A DNA stretch of 64,000 bases from Brienomyrus brachyistius (taxonomy: Eukaryota > Chordata > Actinopteri > Osteoglossiformes > Mormyridae), in assembly GCF_023856365.1 (NCBI RefSeq), contig NC_064548.1:3571001-3635000 (forward strand). The letters are read 5' to 3'. Within the stretch, counting starts at the first letter, position 1, and each line of letters opens with the position of its first letter. Position numbers and translations under genes: made by a program. Shown piece after piece: positions 9,961-23,868 of the stretch. Below the pieces are notes generated by a model, which searched no databases, had not been told where the DNA came from, and saw nothing but the letters and a program-made list of their open reading frames with translations.

Positions 9961-12900
9961 CGACTTGCTGTGACTTCAGCGTTTCTGAGGCTGCCTCGGG
10001 ATTATGGTCCTGTGATCTAGAGAGCACTTTCTGATTGGTCCGTACTAAGAGATGATTATCTCTGGTCTCTCTAAAACTGAAAACGAATAGGGCTGCTTTG
10101 TGAACACCAACGTTAATACTGACGCCATTGGCCCGTCAAACATACACTTCCCACAATCCACAGCAGGCAGGTGCATTTCACAGCCTGATATATGCTGCGT
10201 GTTTTTCCATGGCAACAAATGGACCTAGAGGCACTCTGTTTTGGGGATTCTGATAGTGCTCTGTCACTATTAATTCCCATTCAGTGGGTCCCCTTGCTGT
10301 TCTTTTTCTAGTTGTAGTACATAAATGCATCATGGATGGTCCTCCTTTATTTTGCCATTGCCATTACCATTTTTGTGTCCACTATACCCTCAGTTCAGTA
10401 GCATACACTCCCTGTACTTTAATTGCCTCTCAGGCCTGAAATCCTGTGATCCTAATGATGCCCCCCCCAATCAATTTTTCTTTTTTTTGTAATTCACACC
10501 TTCACTATTGCTGTAAACTGTAACAGGGTGTGTCTGTGTGCAGGACCAATCAGGGACTAGTGTAGTGTTGATTGACATACTCTATAGCTTTCACACGTCA
10601 GTGAAATGTTGTTTCCTTATTCCAGCTGTGTGTCTATGTATGTGGATGTATGTACATGTTCTGTGGACAGGGGTAAGGGCTGGAGGACTAAACAGGAAAA
10701 TTTGTCTCTGATAACTTGGAGTGGTTGCTTCTTGGTGACATCACCGGTGACATCATCTGTCAGCTGATTTACCTGGCTTGCTGCTGTTAGCTGGTCAGCC
10801 TTTTAACTGCTGTAAGACCCCACGATGCTATTATCGAATGAGAGCATCTGGTTTGCAGGGTATCTGCGGCTGAGCTTGTAAGTGATGGGGAGAAGATGTG
10901 CTAAGATGTGACAGCCATGTGAGTGCGGCACCAAAGGAGGGGGCTGGCAAATTGAACTCCAAGTAAATGACCAAACCCTGCCAATAAGCCACGGTGAGAG
11001 CCAGTACTTACAGCTCAGTCGATACATTTCCTGGTGGAAAGGCCAGAAACAACCTGATCTATTAACTGTTAACATGAAACCTGCTATCATTAGACGTGGA
11101 ATGGGCCATTTCAGCTGGGGGTGTTTGGCATGTGAGAGAGCAGTCATATGGAGACCAGGCTAAGTGTGAGGGGCTGAGCTTCAATTACCTCTGAAGCTGA
11201 ATGGAACAATGATGTCATATGGCAGCTTTCAGAGGGACCTCTGAAAATGCCGCACCACTCTGCGGGTCTGGCTGCTTAGCTCGTCGAAAAGCTGCTCTCA
11301 TGCCACGTACAGGGACAGGATATTCCTGTGAGAGAGCGGAGGGCTGCACAGGACACTGACAGCAAGATAAGCTGATGCTGTACAGGCAGAAACCAGCATG
11401 TTGAGTGTATGACTGACTGCTGCCTAACCCCTGCCTTTGTAACAGTGTCTGATAGTGTCTCCTCCTCAGTAGTTTCATTAGTGACAAGTCTATGTTTGGC
11501 TGTTGTTATTTTACAGTTTTTTTTTCTTTTCTCAATCGGAAATCTAAAAGTAAAGTGTTTTGAGTGTTTGGTAAAGTTTATAGTGATTCGTTTTTTTGAG
11601 TATGACTATTTTATAACATGGTACAATAAGATTGTAGTGTACAAATCCATATTTCTAATACATTATATGTATGTTATAATGCAATAAACAAAAACACTTA
11701 TCGTGTAAGCTACTTGAGTGGTCCTACATGTCGCTGTGAAAGGTTATAGGGGAGTGTCAAGATATTTGGGAGGATGGATTGATTTCCCTACCCAACGATT
11801 ATTTGTTTGGATCTAACCAACGTGGACGTAAAACCCCTTCGGATAACAGTTTGGTGAATGATTAAATTAAACTTCAAAGAGGACGTAATCAATATTAGAG
11901 AATTCAACCGTCTCTTTCACATCGCCGCGAGAGGAAAGCTGCTTATTGTCGCGAGAAATAATCGCTAACGACTCATTAATCCGCAAATCGTTTATCCCTC
12001 GCCTACAAGCGCGGAAGCATCGCGATCAGATAGGCAGAACCAAAAAAGATTATTTGGACCTTTGGGGGAGATGCTTTCGTCCGGAAAAATATATTACCGT
12101 GCAATAGACTGAAACATTCATGTTTTGTATTAGGCAAGTAACAGAAATAATTGGAATCATATAAAAATGATCGTATCCGATTAATACATGTGTAATTATA
12201 GAGCTTGCTTACATATATTAGACATTTCTCTGTCCCACCCGTCTAGCGTAATAATAAGAAAATAACCAAGTACATGTTTACGTCCTGCAATAGACTGGCT
12301 TCCTGTTCAAGGTATATCACAGCCTTGTGCCCATATTGCCGCCTGGGATTTGGCGAGACAACATTTCCAGTATTATGGATGTCACACATTTTACATTAAT
12401 ACAAATAAGCTTTACCTCTGGTCCCGCTGGTAATACAAATTAAACCTAGGGACAACCTACTGTTTTAAGACATCGGATGTATTAAAATGCATCTTAGTCG
12501 TAATGGGTTGCGCTAACCTATATATGCCGGCGGGTGAGTTAGGGGGATATCTTATGCACCGACTTCGGTACCAGAAACACGTCATTCTGCGAAGAAAAGT
12601 AAGTGTGCTGCAAGCTGTAATGCCTACAATTCACCCGTAGATGGCCAATGTAATCAATTAGATCTCAGGAAATTGCTTTTTGTGGCCGTGTGACCTTACA
12701 CAGTATCAACACATCCATCATATATGAGGCTCTGTGACACCTGCTGCATGTGTTTGCATACATTATATCGTGGCAGTTCTCTAGTTTCCTTGGTTCCATA
12801 CTGCCTCTGTGTGACAATCCTTACGTGGTATTAACATATCCATTACATAAGAACCGTTAAAACCTCTCTTAACAAACCACATGATTAAGCAATGTCCAAA

Positions 12901-15050
12901 AAAGAAAGCCGGTTAATGAAGACACCCCACCGGGGGTAACAGCGCCGCCCCAGTGATTATTTCATTTATACAAAGCAGGTCTAAGATCACTTCTCCATGT
13001 TTATGTACAGTAAATTATTTAAAAATGTAAAAATAAAACGTACTCTGGTGCATATGCGAAATACCATAAAAAATTTCAACAAGTATAGTACTCGGACATG
13101 TATAGAAAAGCATATCTCCCCATAAATAAGTTCCCCACGAGCATATTGACCGGTTTTGCTCTTAACTGTCAGGGTAAGACACCAATCAACGGAGATTAAA
13201 TAGACAAATTTAACACCATCTTTTACAGCGTTTTAAATGACTAAAATATTATTTGCCTTGTTGTATTTAGTGTTTTAAATTTTTGCTTTAGTAAAATAGT
13301 TGCCGTATATTTGCACTGAAAATCAAGCTTTTAAAAATGTGCCGTACGTAGTGGAAATGAAGAACCGGAGTAAGACGTTATGACATACTTTTCTTTTCAG
13401 GCTAATTATTATCTTTCTATCTATCTATTTATTTATTTTTGCTTTGCTCAGTAACTCCTTATACGTCCATAATTTAATTAGATGTTGTTTCGGAATTGGA
13501 ACGTTTACTATAAGACATTATTAATTGGAACCGTTAACTCCCACAGACCGTTTCCTGTCGAACGGCAAGGCAGGTCGGACCGGAAAGTCTGTGCCGCTCT
13601 ACTGTGCTGGAGGGATGGAGCTTTAGCTTACGGACAAAGAATAGGAGCGTTCTATATAGCTAACCATCATCGGCTGATCGTATACGGAATAAATGTTGCA
13701 TCATTTGTAAATTTTCTGTAGCGAAATACGAATTGTGTAACATTCATCCAGGGCCATTCCGGGGACTGGTCACACGTAAAAAACAGGTATTTAGCTGTTC
13801 AGTCTGCTGGCAATGTATAGTATATAGTCTGTGTATAGATTATATTCTATTCATAGCCCGATGTCCATCTTACTGTCGGATTCATCGGACCATGCAGGTT
13901 TTGGTGATTTGTTGTGTGCATTTTGGTCTATAGGTTATCAGATGTTGGTGGAGTACATTTGCAAAATGCAATGACTAGACACTTCAGTTAAAAGGAATGT
14001 GAGCACGTTTCTGGTGGTGATTGACATGAGTTTTAAAGCCAGTTCTTGTAATGGGATTAACTAACCGGGCCCGGATGACAGCACCCTTATGCACCCGAAG
14101 CATGTTTGATTGTTTTTATAATTTTTTTCGTTGGTTTGTTTCCTGTACTAGTTCGTATCGCTCATACGTAGAGATGGTACCTCGGACCTGGCGTGATACG
14201 GCACCACGTCGGGGGTTATTACAGTGCGTGTTTCACATTGCACTCTCCGCTTACACTGAGAAGCAAGCCCTGCGCATCAGCCTGCGTTTCTCCCAAAGTA
14301 GCGGATTCACAGGACAGTCACACCACACCGTTGCACATGTCAAGTGTCTCTGCGGCGGACATTATACCGTTATTTTCACCTAGCCCAATTTAACCTTTCA
14401 AAAACTGGAATGGTTATAAACTATCCTACGGAAAGACCGATGCGTTAAAAGACTAATCGCATGGTTTGCAGCCCTGTTTGGAGCTGAATGTTACCGTGCT
14501 GTAACTGGGGTAAAGGTCGCCCGGATCGGTGGACGGTAACCGGGTGGATAAGATAAGCGCAAAGTTTGATCAGTCATTTAGATCTATCGATTGAAGAATT
14601 AGATTAGCCTTCGGTGGTTTCAGAAAATCCCCTTTGATTTGATCGCATTTTCGATTGGCTTGATGAATTAGTACTGTTTCGACTCATATGTTTACTTTGC
14701 ACAATAAAAGCCGATAGTGCCTGTCTTTGTGTGATTCTTAACGTAACGTAGGGTTTTGCACTGTGAGACTCCAGGTTGTCGCATCAAATGACCGTTTAGC
14801 TGGGTCAGGAATACTTGTGTTTTTTTATCTGTATGTGGGAAAGTTGCTTGGATCGTGTTGGCGATAAGTTTTAGCAATTCAAAGCAGCGAGTCAAAATCA
14901 TTGTTTCTACTAACTAAGGGAAAACTGTACAGTTTGGTGACATTTACATTCCTATTATGGTAATAGAATTTTAATTAAAAAAATAATATTTAACATTTTT
15001 AATATTGTACATAATAATCGCTTTTTAAATTAAGTTACTGGTGTCATGTT
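9961..15050. other. Intergenic interval, no supported gene
   Basis: I see no exon chain with homology here. Open frames are short and unlike known proteins. The stretch from about 11700 to 15050 is AT-rich with scattered CpG, few simple repeats and few recognisable transposons, so it could hold regulatory DNA for the downstream gene. In human the equivalent interval carries CSTB and RRP1; I found neither. Confidence 0.5.
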
Positions 15051-15054
15051 CCCA

Positions 15055-15235
15055 CTACTGTGCCTCATGCGGTCCCCCGCTCCGTGAAATCTGCTGCGGC
15101 TCTGTGAGGCTTCGCACCTCGGCCGGTCCGCACGGAGTCCTCGGCGCTTGGCAGTCCGCAGCCTGACAGAGCTGGGCTTGTGACCAAGAAGTGCTCTGGA
15201 CACTTAATCTAGACTGCGAAATGCTTTAAAAAAGG
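15055..15235 (+). promoter_or_regulatory. CpG-rich candidate promoter / first exon upstream of agpat3
   Basis: A local cluster of CpGs (15060-15170, words such as CCTCGGCCGGTCCGCACGG) stands out from AT-rich surroundings. It is followed at 15236 by GTATGT, a plausible splice donor. Position and orientation would suit a 5' untranslated first exon of agpat3, whose ATG lies 11 kb downstream behind a clear splice acceptor. No TATA box or homology supports it. Confidence 0.3.
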
Positions 15236-18200
15236 GTATGTTGTCGGTAGCGCTGGAATTAAGTTTGTGTATATAGTGTAATATGATATGTTTAGAGAGA
15301 TTTACTGATGGGACATTATTGTGTGTTTTGTGACTGGCCTCTGGGTTGAGGTTTAGATGGAAACCTGCTCCTTCCATAATCCGCTTAACAACCCTGACTT
15401 CCCAGTCTCCTGTTCAAATCCTCCCCCTCCTCCTCCCACAGGCCAGCTGTCCCATTTGTGTACCTTATTTGATGTGACAGCATGTATCGTTTTGCTTATT
15501 CTGTGTCTAAACGCAGTGCTTTTCAGCATGGGTGCACTGTGTTAATCTGGCCAGTTTAATGGTCAAAACTGGCAGTTGATGGCAGATTATAACATACTGG
15601 AAAAAGTTGATAAAGAGCTGAACTTGTCACTATAAAATCTGGATGTTTATACACCAGCTGGGGTACTGTGCTCCATGGATATCCCTTTAGAAGTCTTACT
15701 ATGAGTCTAGAAGTGAATACATGTTTTTTGAAGTAGAAATGCTTGGTCTATTTTTATCGGTTATCAGAAGGGAAGTGATACATCTCATAGTTTACTTTGC
15801 AGGCTTTTAGCAAAAACGAGATGCAAGCTCTTTGCAAACTAAGTAAGCTGGAGCAGAGTGCCCTGCCCCCTCCCTGGGAGGGCAGAGAGACAGCCCCTTG
15901 CATCAGTAATGAGGCTGGTCTAGGAGTTTCCAGGACTCTGAACCACCCGCTGTGTTGCAGCTTCCACACCATGCCGATTCTCCCAGCCGCTTCTGAGTAC
16001 ATTCTGCCTAGATGCAGGCTGGTACTAACTGTCTGTCAGACACAGGCTCAGTCACAAGATGCACTGCAAGCCGCACTTTGTGCTTGAACCTCGGCAACTT
16101 GTGGGCCACAGGAGCTGAAAGCGGTGAGGCCCTCAGATGGATGCAGAGACTCCTTGTGTGCTGTGGCTTTTTGTCTTCATTTCGGTGGCACTCAGGGGCT
16201 TATGCTCTCTCATCCGGCTGCATCAGGCTTCCGTGGGTTTGTGCCCATGCTGGTTATGAAATGCAGGCTAGGCATGCAGTGGATCAGCACTGGCAGTATC
16301 ATAAGCAGCGGCGGTCATCATGATGGCAAAAAATGCAATATTTAAACAAGTATCTGCCCCTTAAGGAGAGAAACCTGTTTTCTTAGTGGCCTTCCTATGT
16401 CTTTCAGCCAGTTTTACGATGGTGCTCAGTTTTGCTCCTGTGTTTCGTGGAGCTCAGGTTGAGTCCAGTAAATGAAGCATCTTTGTGTGGCTTCATAAGA
16501 TGCTTATGACTCACTTTGCCCCAGGGAAGGGATATCAGGGCTGCATGTTTTAATTCGCAGAGGCGGCACAGTGGTAGAGAGGTGGAGCAGTAAACTGTAG
16601 GACACTGTATTAGAGTTTACACCAAATTATTAATATAAATCTAATGAAGAATTTAGCTATATAAACAAGTAAAAATTGCAGGTCGTTTTGGATAGAAGGG
16701 TCACCCGAGTGACCTAAATGTAGTTTAAAATTAGTGAGCGTCTTTGAGTTGGAGTACATATTTGTAATGAGGCTAAGGTGTCTCATTCAGTAGAGAAACA
16801 CAACATGACCGCCTTTGTAGCAGAAAGTAGCAAGACTCCTTCTGTCAGGCTGGTGCTGTTTCACTTACCTGTGCTCAAGACTGTGTGCCCAATCACTTTA
16901 TATTTCTTGGAAGATACTATATAAATGTCACTTTCACAGGAGACCTGATGAGGAACTATGAATGAATATCCATATGTGTTTTGTCAGGGCTCTGACATGT
17001 TTGTGCCCATTCTGCATGGTGCAATGTTATGTCATTACACACACATAAGTTTGAGATGGTTATAGTGTTGATCGGGAGCTGTTTTCAGTATTTTGCTGTG
17101 AGGCATGGCCCAGCCTACCTGACAGAGTGACACACACCATCTCAGATACTCAAGGGGAAAGATCAAGAGACCCATTTTGAAGTGATGGGGAGTGTTTTAG
17201 TCAATCTCTGGCAGCCAGCATTGATTTACACCCCTCCCCAGTGAGGTTTAATGGAATTACTGTGGATGGACAGGCTGGTCTGGAACAACAGGTTGTTTAG
17301 GTCCTTAGAACAGTTGAATTAAACACCAAAAGGCAGAAAAACACTAAACTGTGTTTAACACTAATTTGCCATACTTATTCATGCAGTTCATAGGTATTGT
17401 GTTCTGTGGGTGTGTTTGTCCAGTACGGGCTCACATTGAGCCTGTGCTAGGAAGCACAGAGGATGTCATCAGATACTCACATCTCACACATCAAAGGCAG
17501 TTTCACAGATGCCTAATCCCACTCAGAAATGGGGAGAACCTTTAAACTCCACCCCCACAGAGCCGTTAGTGTGGCTCAGGAATAAAGTCTTTGTTCAGTG
17601 ATGGACAACAGAGGCGTCTGATCCACGTTGGTTAAAGGCATCTGTCTGTAGCTGTCTCCCCTCCTCTCCAGGGATCTCAGCGCGGTGCCAGGCTGCACAG
17701 CTAGAAGCTCTATGGAAGCCTCCTTGTATAATAAGACCACTTTTTTTCTTGAGGAATGACCATGTGCCCTGTCGTAGTTATTCAAGGTTAAATGCTCTTC
17801 AGTGTTTCTCCGCCTTTTATCCTGTTGGGGTCCGTATGTAACGGGTGTAGCCAGTCAGCATGGCGTGCTAGCTGAGTTTCAGGACATTGCGTATTGCCCC
17901 CCTCCCTCCCCCGGCCCCCCACCCACCACCAAATTGATGGAAATGGGACCTGACTTATCCAGGGTGCCGTTGGCTAGCCAATAAGCACTAATCTGATTTG
18001 GTTGGGATTACGCCTGAGGACAACGCTCAAGAAAGTCCTCATGGGCAGTCTTGCTATCTGTTGCCTCGTTGTTGTTATTGGAATGAGGTTACTGGTTCCC
18101 CTCTGCATTTCTGCTTGCTCTTTCTTCCAATTGGCTTTTTGAGGAACCCACTGAAGAGTCGTGGCTGGTGCCGGTGTCACCTGCTGTCTGCTTGCTTCGT

Positions 18201-18374
18201 CCTGCGGGCGGCACAAGCTGCCGTCACGCTGAGAGAGCAGTTCTCCCCCAGCGTACCTTCACGTCATCATAATCCCAGCCTGTTGGTGGATGTCAGTACG
18301 TCCTTCCACCACTTGATTGCAGAAATAGACTGACCGTTTGCTGGTTACTGTGTCTGAAGTCTTAGCCCAGCCAG
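15236..18374. other. Non-coding interval
   Basis: No supported gene. Short open frames near 15.8-16.3 kb have no recognisable domain. No obvious tandem repeats. If agpat3 starts near 15.1 kb, this is its first intron. Confidence 0.4.
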
Positions 18375-18472
18375 GTACAGTTGCCATGTTGAACCAGGGT
18401 GCCGTGATGATCTTCACGGGAATCTGTGGGGCGCTGGTAGTTATGGCCCTTACCTACTACATCTATTGGTAA
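18375..18472 (+). CDS. Possible microprotein exon with one transmembrane segment
   Basis: An ATG at 18386 (context GTTGCC before ATG) opens a 28-codon frame beginning MLNQGAVMIFTGICGALVV, followed by nine more residues ending YYIYW, then TAA at 18470-18472. Residues from about 6 to 27 form one hydrophobic helix. The TAA overlaps a strong splice donor, TTG then GTAAGT, with GT at 18469-18470. If that donor is used the exon would end at 18468 and the frame would continue elsewhere. An acceptor-like CCAG ends at 18374. It could be a small membrane protein, an exon of a larger protein whose other exons I cannot find, a uORF in an agpat3 leader exon, or chance. I do not recognise it. Confidence 0.3.
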
Positions 18473-20194
18473 GTTGTCCTCTGGTACTGCTGGGAAGTGG
18501 CATAGTTTGGAAAGTTGTCCAGGGGTTGCTTTTGATCTGTTCCAGAGGGGTAAACAATGCAAATAAGGATCTGTTAGAATCCAGCCTCTGTTTCTGCTCT
18601 TTTCATCTCTCTTGTGCATGTTAGTTTGCTGGAAATGGATTGTTATAGAGGCACTTGGGTTGGGTGACTGAGGGTTCAAGCATCACTTCATGTGCATGTG
18701 TATATGCTTGATGACTCTGTGATGTGAACCTTGGCTCCAGCTACCATCCGATTTACACCTGCATCTTGACGGCAGGAATTTATCATCATACTAGGTTAAA
18801 ACAATCAGTTTGTCCCAAAGATTCCTTAAGGAGAAAGTCTAAGAGGTCAGGACTCAGGGCCCCAAATTCAGCCATACGTGTTATTTCAGTGTGTGGTTTC
18901 CATGGCTACATCGTTGCTATGGTTGCAGGCTCACAGTGAGGTCCGTATGAGCACGTGTCCCAGCTACTGCCTAAACATCACTGTGCTTAGATGGAGGAAA
19001 GTGAGAGTGCGGGAGGCTCGGGGGAGGTGCTGTGTGGTACCGACACTCGCATGGTGGCTGAGGAGCCTCCCTCTATCCTAGGTTGCTGGCCAGTGGACCC
19101 CAGAGAGCTTCTCATCAGTGATGCGTCCTGCTGAAGTTAATGTTCCACTCGTTGGTGCTTCTTGGCACAGATTGTGAAATCTCAGTATGAACTTTAGCAC
19201 ACATTTCAAGGAGAGGAGCTCTTTTTTATCCAGATTTTGGCCCATGACCATATTCCACTACGTATGCAGAGTTTTGTTTAGAGACTGTGGTATCTGAAAG
19301 ACACCCCTTTTCAGCAATGACTGTGTGCCTATGAGACTCAGCCTGTGTCCTGCTTTTTAAGACTGGGCACTGCTGACTGGCCCCACAGCTGTGTTCGGGA
19401 GAAGTTAGAAGGAATTCCCTGACAAGGGTAGTTTGCTCCTTAAGCAGAAATCGGTATTTAAATGTCAATGAAGTGATATTGACTCTATGATACACTCTCT
19501 CCTGAAGGAACCATTAATGAATATCAATTATTAACGACTCATGAATATTAAAGTTTGCTAATTAACATGGCTTCTCTTCTGCTAGAGCTGGATATCTCAG
19601 GAAGTGGCAGATGGTTACATTAGCGAGCTGACCTTTGACCCAACAGCCTGTGTGTGTGACTCTGGCAGAGTCACACAGGGTGACCTTTGGCCTGCATGGC
19701 CAAACCCAGAGCTCTAACCTCATCACCTTAATGCCTGTCGCAGGATATCTGCCCTGTCTGGGTATGGAACACAACTTACATTTATAGGGAAATATCACCC
19801 TTTGAGCAAACTTCTCTGTCAATGGATTGGTATGTATGGTGCTTTTCCAGACAATTTTATTCATTTTATTGTGGTGAACTATAGTATTCAAAGTATAGTA
19901 TTGTACTTTTTCCATTTTTATTACAGTCCAAATGCCCCCCCCCCCGATTTGCATCTTTGCTAACCCGCGTTATTTTTCACATCGCTGATCATTTTAGCTG
20001 CAGATTGTTTAGTTACAATCATGCTGATCAGTCAGGAAGCCCTCGGGTTAACGTTCAGAAATCATGCAGAATTTTTTAATCTGCAGTCATAGAAAAAACA
20101 CTACTGGTCCTTAGGGTGAAGCCTTTGCCCCATATCGTCTCTTAAAATTAAGTAGAAGAGAGAATCTGTCACATTGTTGCCATGGTAATTGAAA
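18473..20194. other. Non-coding interval
   Basis: No homology-supported exon. A short C-run lies near 19936. Nothing else stands out. Confidence 0.4.
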
Positions 20195-20690
20195 AACATA
20201 AGTAGTGTCTGAAATTGCATACTTGTTTGCTATGTAGGAGGCAAAATTTATTATACAATGTGAGCAGTATGTCCTAATCCTCAGTATGGATGAGACAGTG
20301 GGTGAACGGTACCTGGATGACGTACTGCATTCTGCGAAGTGTGCAACCAGTGAACACCGTGCTATCCCCCAAGGCCAACCGGAGATGAAAACCATCACAT
20401 GCTCAGAAATTTTTGTCAAGATGGTGGAGGAAATTTCTGTACAAATCTAAGTAAAAAAACCTGCCCAGTTACATAAAGTGACTTTTTAACTCTCACCGTA
20501 AGTCGAACTACACCATTAATAACCATCCGCATCACGTAATATGTAAGATGGTGACAACAGTGTGTCCAAATGTATGCATACTCATCTTGTACTTAGGTAC
20601 AGTGTGTACTGCGTTAAGTCAAGTACTAGGCTTCTGATGAAATTCAGTACCTACTGTGTAAGTGTGCGATTTTGGACACACCCATGGCAA
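20195..20690. mobile_element. MITE-like element with imperfect terminal inverted repeats
   Basis: The left end reads TAGTGTCTGAAATTGCATAC and the reverse complement of the right end reads GTGTGTCCAAAATCGCACAC; each is followed by a related ...GTAGG... word. The roughly 490-bp element has no transposase. Superfamily not assigned; boundaries approximate. Confidence 0.4.
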
Positions 20691-21321
20691 TGTGTTTGTC
20701 GAAGACCAGTTCTGGTGGCCTGTGATCTTCCGTCAGGTCCGAGTGTTTTGATCAGATGAGACAGAAGTGTGTGTGGAAGAGATTGACATCAGCTCCCTGC
20801 TGGGTGTGGTAACACTGGGCTTTGCTGTTGTTTTTGCTTTGTCTGGCTTCTCCCATCTCTCAGTGGTGGGTGGTCCCCAGGTCATCGTTTTTATTCCGCT
20901 CCCATGCTCTAGGCTTCAGGCTCCCTGCCAGGCGTCCGCTGGGGCAGAATAGCTCTCGGGCATTAGCTGGTTTGCTTGTACACCAAACAGCCTGTGCTCC
21001 TGTCCCCGGGCAGAAGGGCAGGGGCTGCACCCTCGTAACCCTGAAAGTGAGTGTATGTGTGAGGGGATAAGAGTGGGTGGGAGGGGCGTTGGGCATTCAG
21101 ACCCCATTGGTGGGTTCCAGGTGCCCAACTGTGTCAGCGTGAATTAGGTGACCTTCACACATGCTCACACTGAAGCCACAGCTGCTTTTGGCCTGATCTC
21201 TCTCTCTTTCTCTCCCTCTCTCTCTCTCTGCATATCTTTCTGTCTGTCTTTTTCTTTTGGGGTCCCACCATTCCTCCTAAAGTCATTGTGTAAGGCAAGA
21301 ATTCAGAGCACTACAGGGCAG

Positions 21322-21521
<200 letters not shown>

Positions 21522-21853
21522 ATTCTTGCTCTTGGATATACTCCAGAATCCTTGTTCTCCTTGCTTGTGGCTATACCCTGGACTTCCTGTTTTTTCCTAC
21601 TCTTGGCTATACTCTGGACTCCTTATCTTCCTTGCTGTTGTCTATACTCTAGAGTGCAGTTCTCTGATCATTTGGCAAGGGGACAGGCTGGGGATTTAAG
21701 TGATGCAATCAAAACACTAAAAATGCTACAAAAAATTTGTTTGACTACTTGTGGGTTAGGGTTAGGTCTGGGTAGGGGTTAATGTTGTCATTGTTGGGAT
21801 TAGGGTTTTGCCCATAGAAATTAATGGATGATCCCCACAAATATATGAGCACA

Positions 21854-22000
21854 GGGGCCTGTACTATGAAGCAGGGTTACTGGCTTATTGGGGTAACTTG
21901 TCGGATTTAAGGTAGTCTGGGCAAAATGTAAGTGAACGAATATGAAGTCCATTTAAACTACCTGAAATCCAGCAAGTTACCCCTCTTCGTAGTACAGACC
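21854..22000. mobile_element. Short palindromic MITE
   Basis: Begins GGGGCCTGTACTATGAAGC and the reverse complement of its end begins GGTCTGTACTACGAAGAGG; both continue into GGGTTAC/GGGGTAACTTG. The trinucleotide ACA flanks both sides, as a 3-bp target-site duplication would. About 147 bp, no coding capacity. The GGCCTGTACTACGAAGC terminus is common in fish MITEs; a Harbinger-type origin is possible but not established. Confidence 0.6.
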
Positions 22001-23315
22001 ACAGGTCTGTATGTGTGTGCTTGTGTTTGTGTTGGGTGGTGTCTTCCATTATCTGACTGCTGTGTTCAGTTTCATATTGGAGTTCATCTTCCATGCAGAA
22101 GTGACTGGGCCTCTCTTCCCCGACTTGCCTTTCAGTATTTTGGTCTTCCTCATGCTCATATGGGACATTGTTGTTGTACCCTAAGGTACTGAGGCTTAAA
22201 CTGAAATGCTGTATCTGCCTCTTAACATTGACTTGAGCATAAAGAGCACATCTGTATGCATAAGCGTGGGTGTGTCCATCCTGGTTATGTGCTGGGCTCC
22301 CATCCAATCAGGAAGGGCGATTGCGACAGCGTATGGGGTGACTGCTCTGTAGAAGGTCTGACTCGATGCCCTGGCACATTTCCCTTGAGGCACGTGTAAG
22401 CCGACTCCTCTCCCAACGGTCACCTACATAGCATGGGGCTGTGAACTCTGAACCGCAGCATATGCATGTACAGTACATGCTGGATCCATACAGTTCTGAT
22501 GTTAAGCGGACGTTGTGGTGAGTGGTCCTGCATTGCTGCCCGTCAGTGGACATCCTGATGCTTGCCTCTTTCACACAGGTACCTTGCTTGAGTCTTGTGG
22601 TGGTGGGGTGGCAGATGGGCAGCAAGTTTATGGCCTGTATGTTCATGTGTGCGTATGCTAGGTTACCTTGAATGTGTTTTAGCAAAATGTGTGCGTGTCT
22701 GTGTCTGCCTCTGTGTGTGTGTCTGTGTGTGTGTCTCTCTCTCTCTGTCTCTCTTGCTTTCTCTTTCCCTTTGTCTGTGTGAGCTTGTATGAGTATGTGT
22801 ATCTACCAACTGTCTGAAGTCCTAAAGTGCATGTCAGACATCTCACAACTGAAGGGAAAAAGCAATTGAGCTGTATCACATGATAAGCTGGGAAACTTGT
22901 AAGATCTTTATCGCATCAGTAACGAGCTGGAAATTCTGTCTCTGGGGCTTTACTCTCACCTTAAGATAAAGCTTCTCAACGCTTTTCAGAGCAGAGAAAC
23001 GGAAGTTATGGGCGAATCAGAGTTTGAAATATCTTTGACGAGATCAGAGTCTCACCCTGGGGAGGGTGATGGGGGCGTGAATGTGGTGCAGATAGCATGC
23101 ATGTCCTCTCCACACCGCGCTCTTCTTCCCTGTGTCCCATTTTTCATTGAACTGCTTGTATGGAATTCCTGTATTCAGTTCCACTGAGTTGCCCTCTCCT
23201 CAGAAAGGGGAAGTTTACAGGCTGCGTGTCTCTTGTTGTTTGGGGGCTGAGTGTGTGTCAAAGCTACGTGCAGGCATGTGCCTCCCTCTGCCTTTCTCCC
23301 ATGACCTTGGAGAAG

Positions 23316-23381
<66 letters not shown>

Positions 23382-23810
23382 CATCATCAGACACCATCAT
23401 GCTATTGTGGTTGAAGCTCCTCCTCTCTGAGGAAAAAGTGATGTTTGGTTATGAGTGTCCCTGCCCTTGTCTTCTCTTTGGCCGTATGGGGCCTTGTAGA
23501 CAATTATTGGCCTCAGTTTGACATACCAACCTTGTAGTTGCTGTTATTCACTTCCCTCACAGTTGACCTTCACCTGAATGATCTTTTTAAAGTGAAGTTC
23601 TGTTAATATATGCGATGGATTAAACATTTTAAGGATTTCAACCCAGTTTCCCGCCTTTTCTTCGCACTTTGTTCAATCTCTCATCTCATTCCTTAGGACT
23701 CACACAGTCTGTGTTGCTTTTAATGAGCTGTACCGCTTTGTTGCGGTGATAATTTAGCAGATCTGTACTGCTGATGTATGCAGTAATGGCGCCTCTCCTT
23801 CTTTCTCCAG
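22001..23810. other. Non-coding interval with GT/CT-rich stretches
   Basis: No supported exon. Contains GT/CT-rich low-complexity sequence at about 22690-22775 and the (TG)n repeat listed separately. Confidence 0.4.
23318..23380. repeat. (TG)n microsatellite, about 63 bp
   Basis: Uninterrupted GT dinucleotides. Alternating purine-pyrimidine DNA of this length can adopt Z-form. Confidence 0.97.
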
Positions 23811-23868
23811 GTCTGTTGTTCTGAGTGAGGGACCCTGTAAAAGAGGCCTGTGAAGGAAATCTGCCGTG
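23811..23868 (+). other. Candidate 5' untranslated exon
   Basis: A 58-nt segment between a strong acceptor (pyrimidine tract CCTCTCCTTCTTTCTCCAG ending at 23810) and a strong donor (GTGAGT at 23869). It lacks an ATG and is 2.2 kb upstream of the agpat3 start exon, so it fits a spliced leader exon. Based on splice signals only. Confidence 0.3.
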
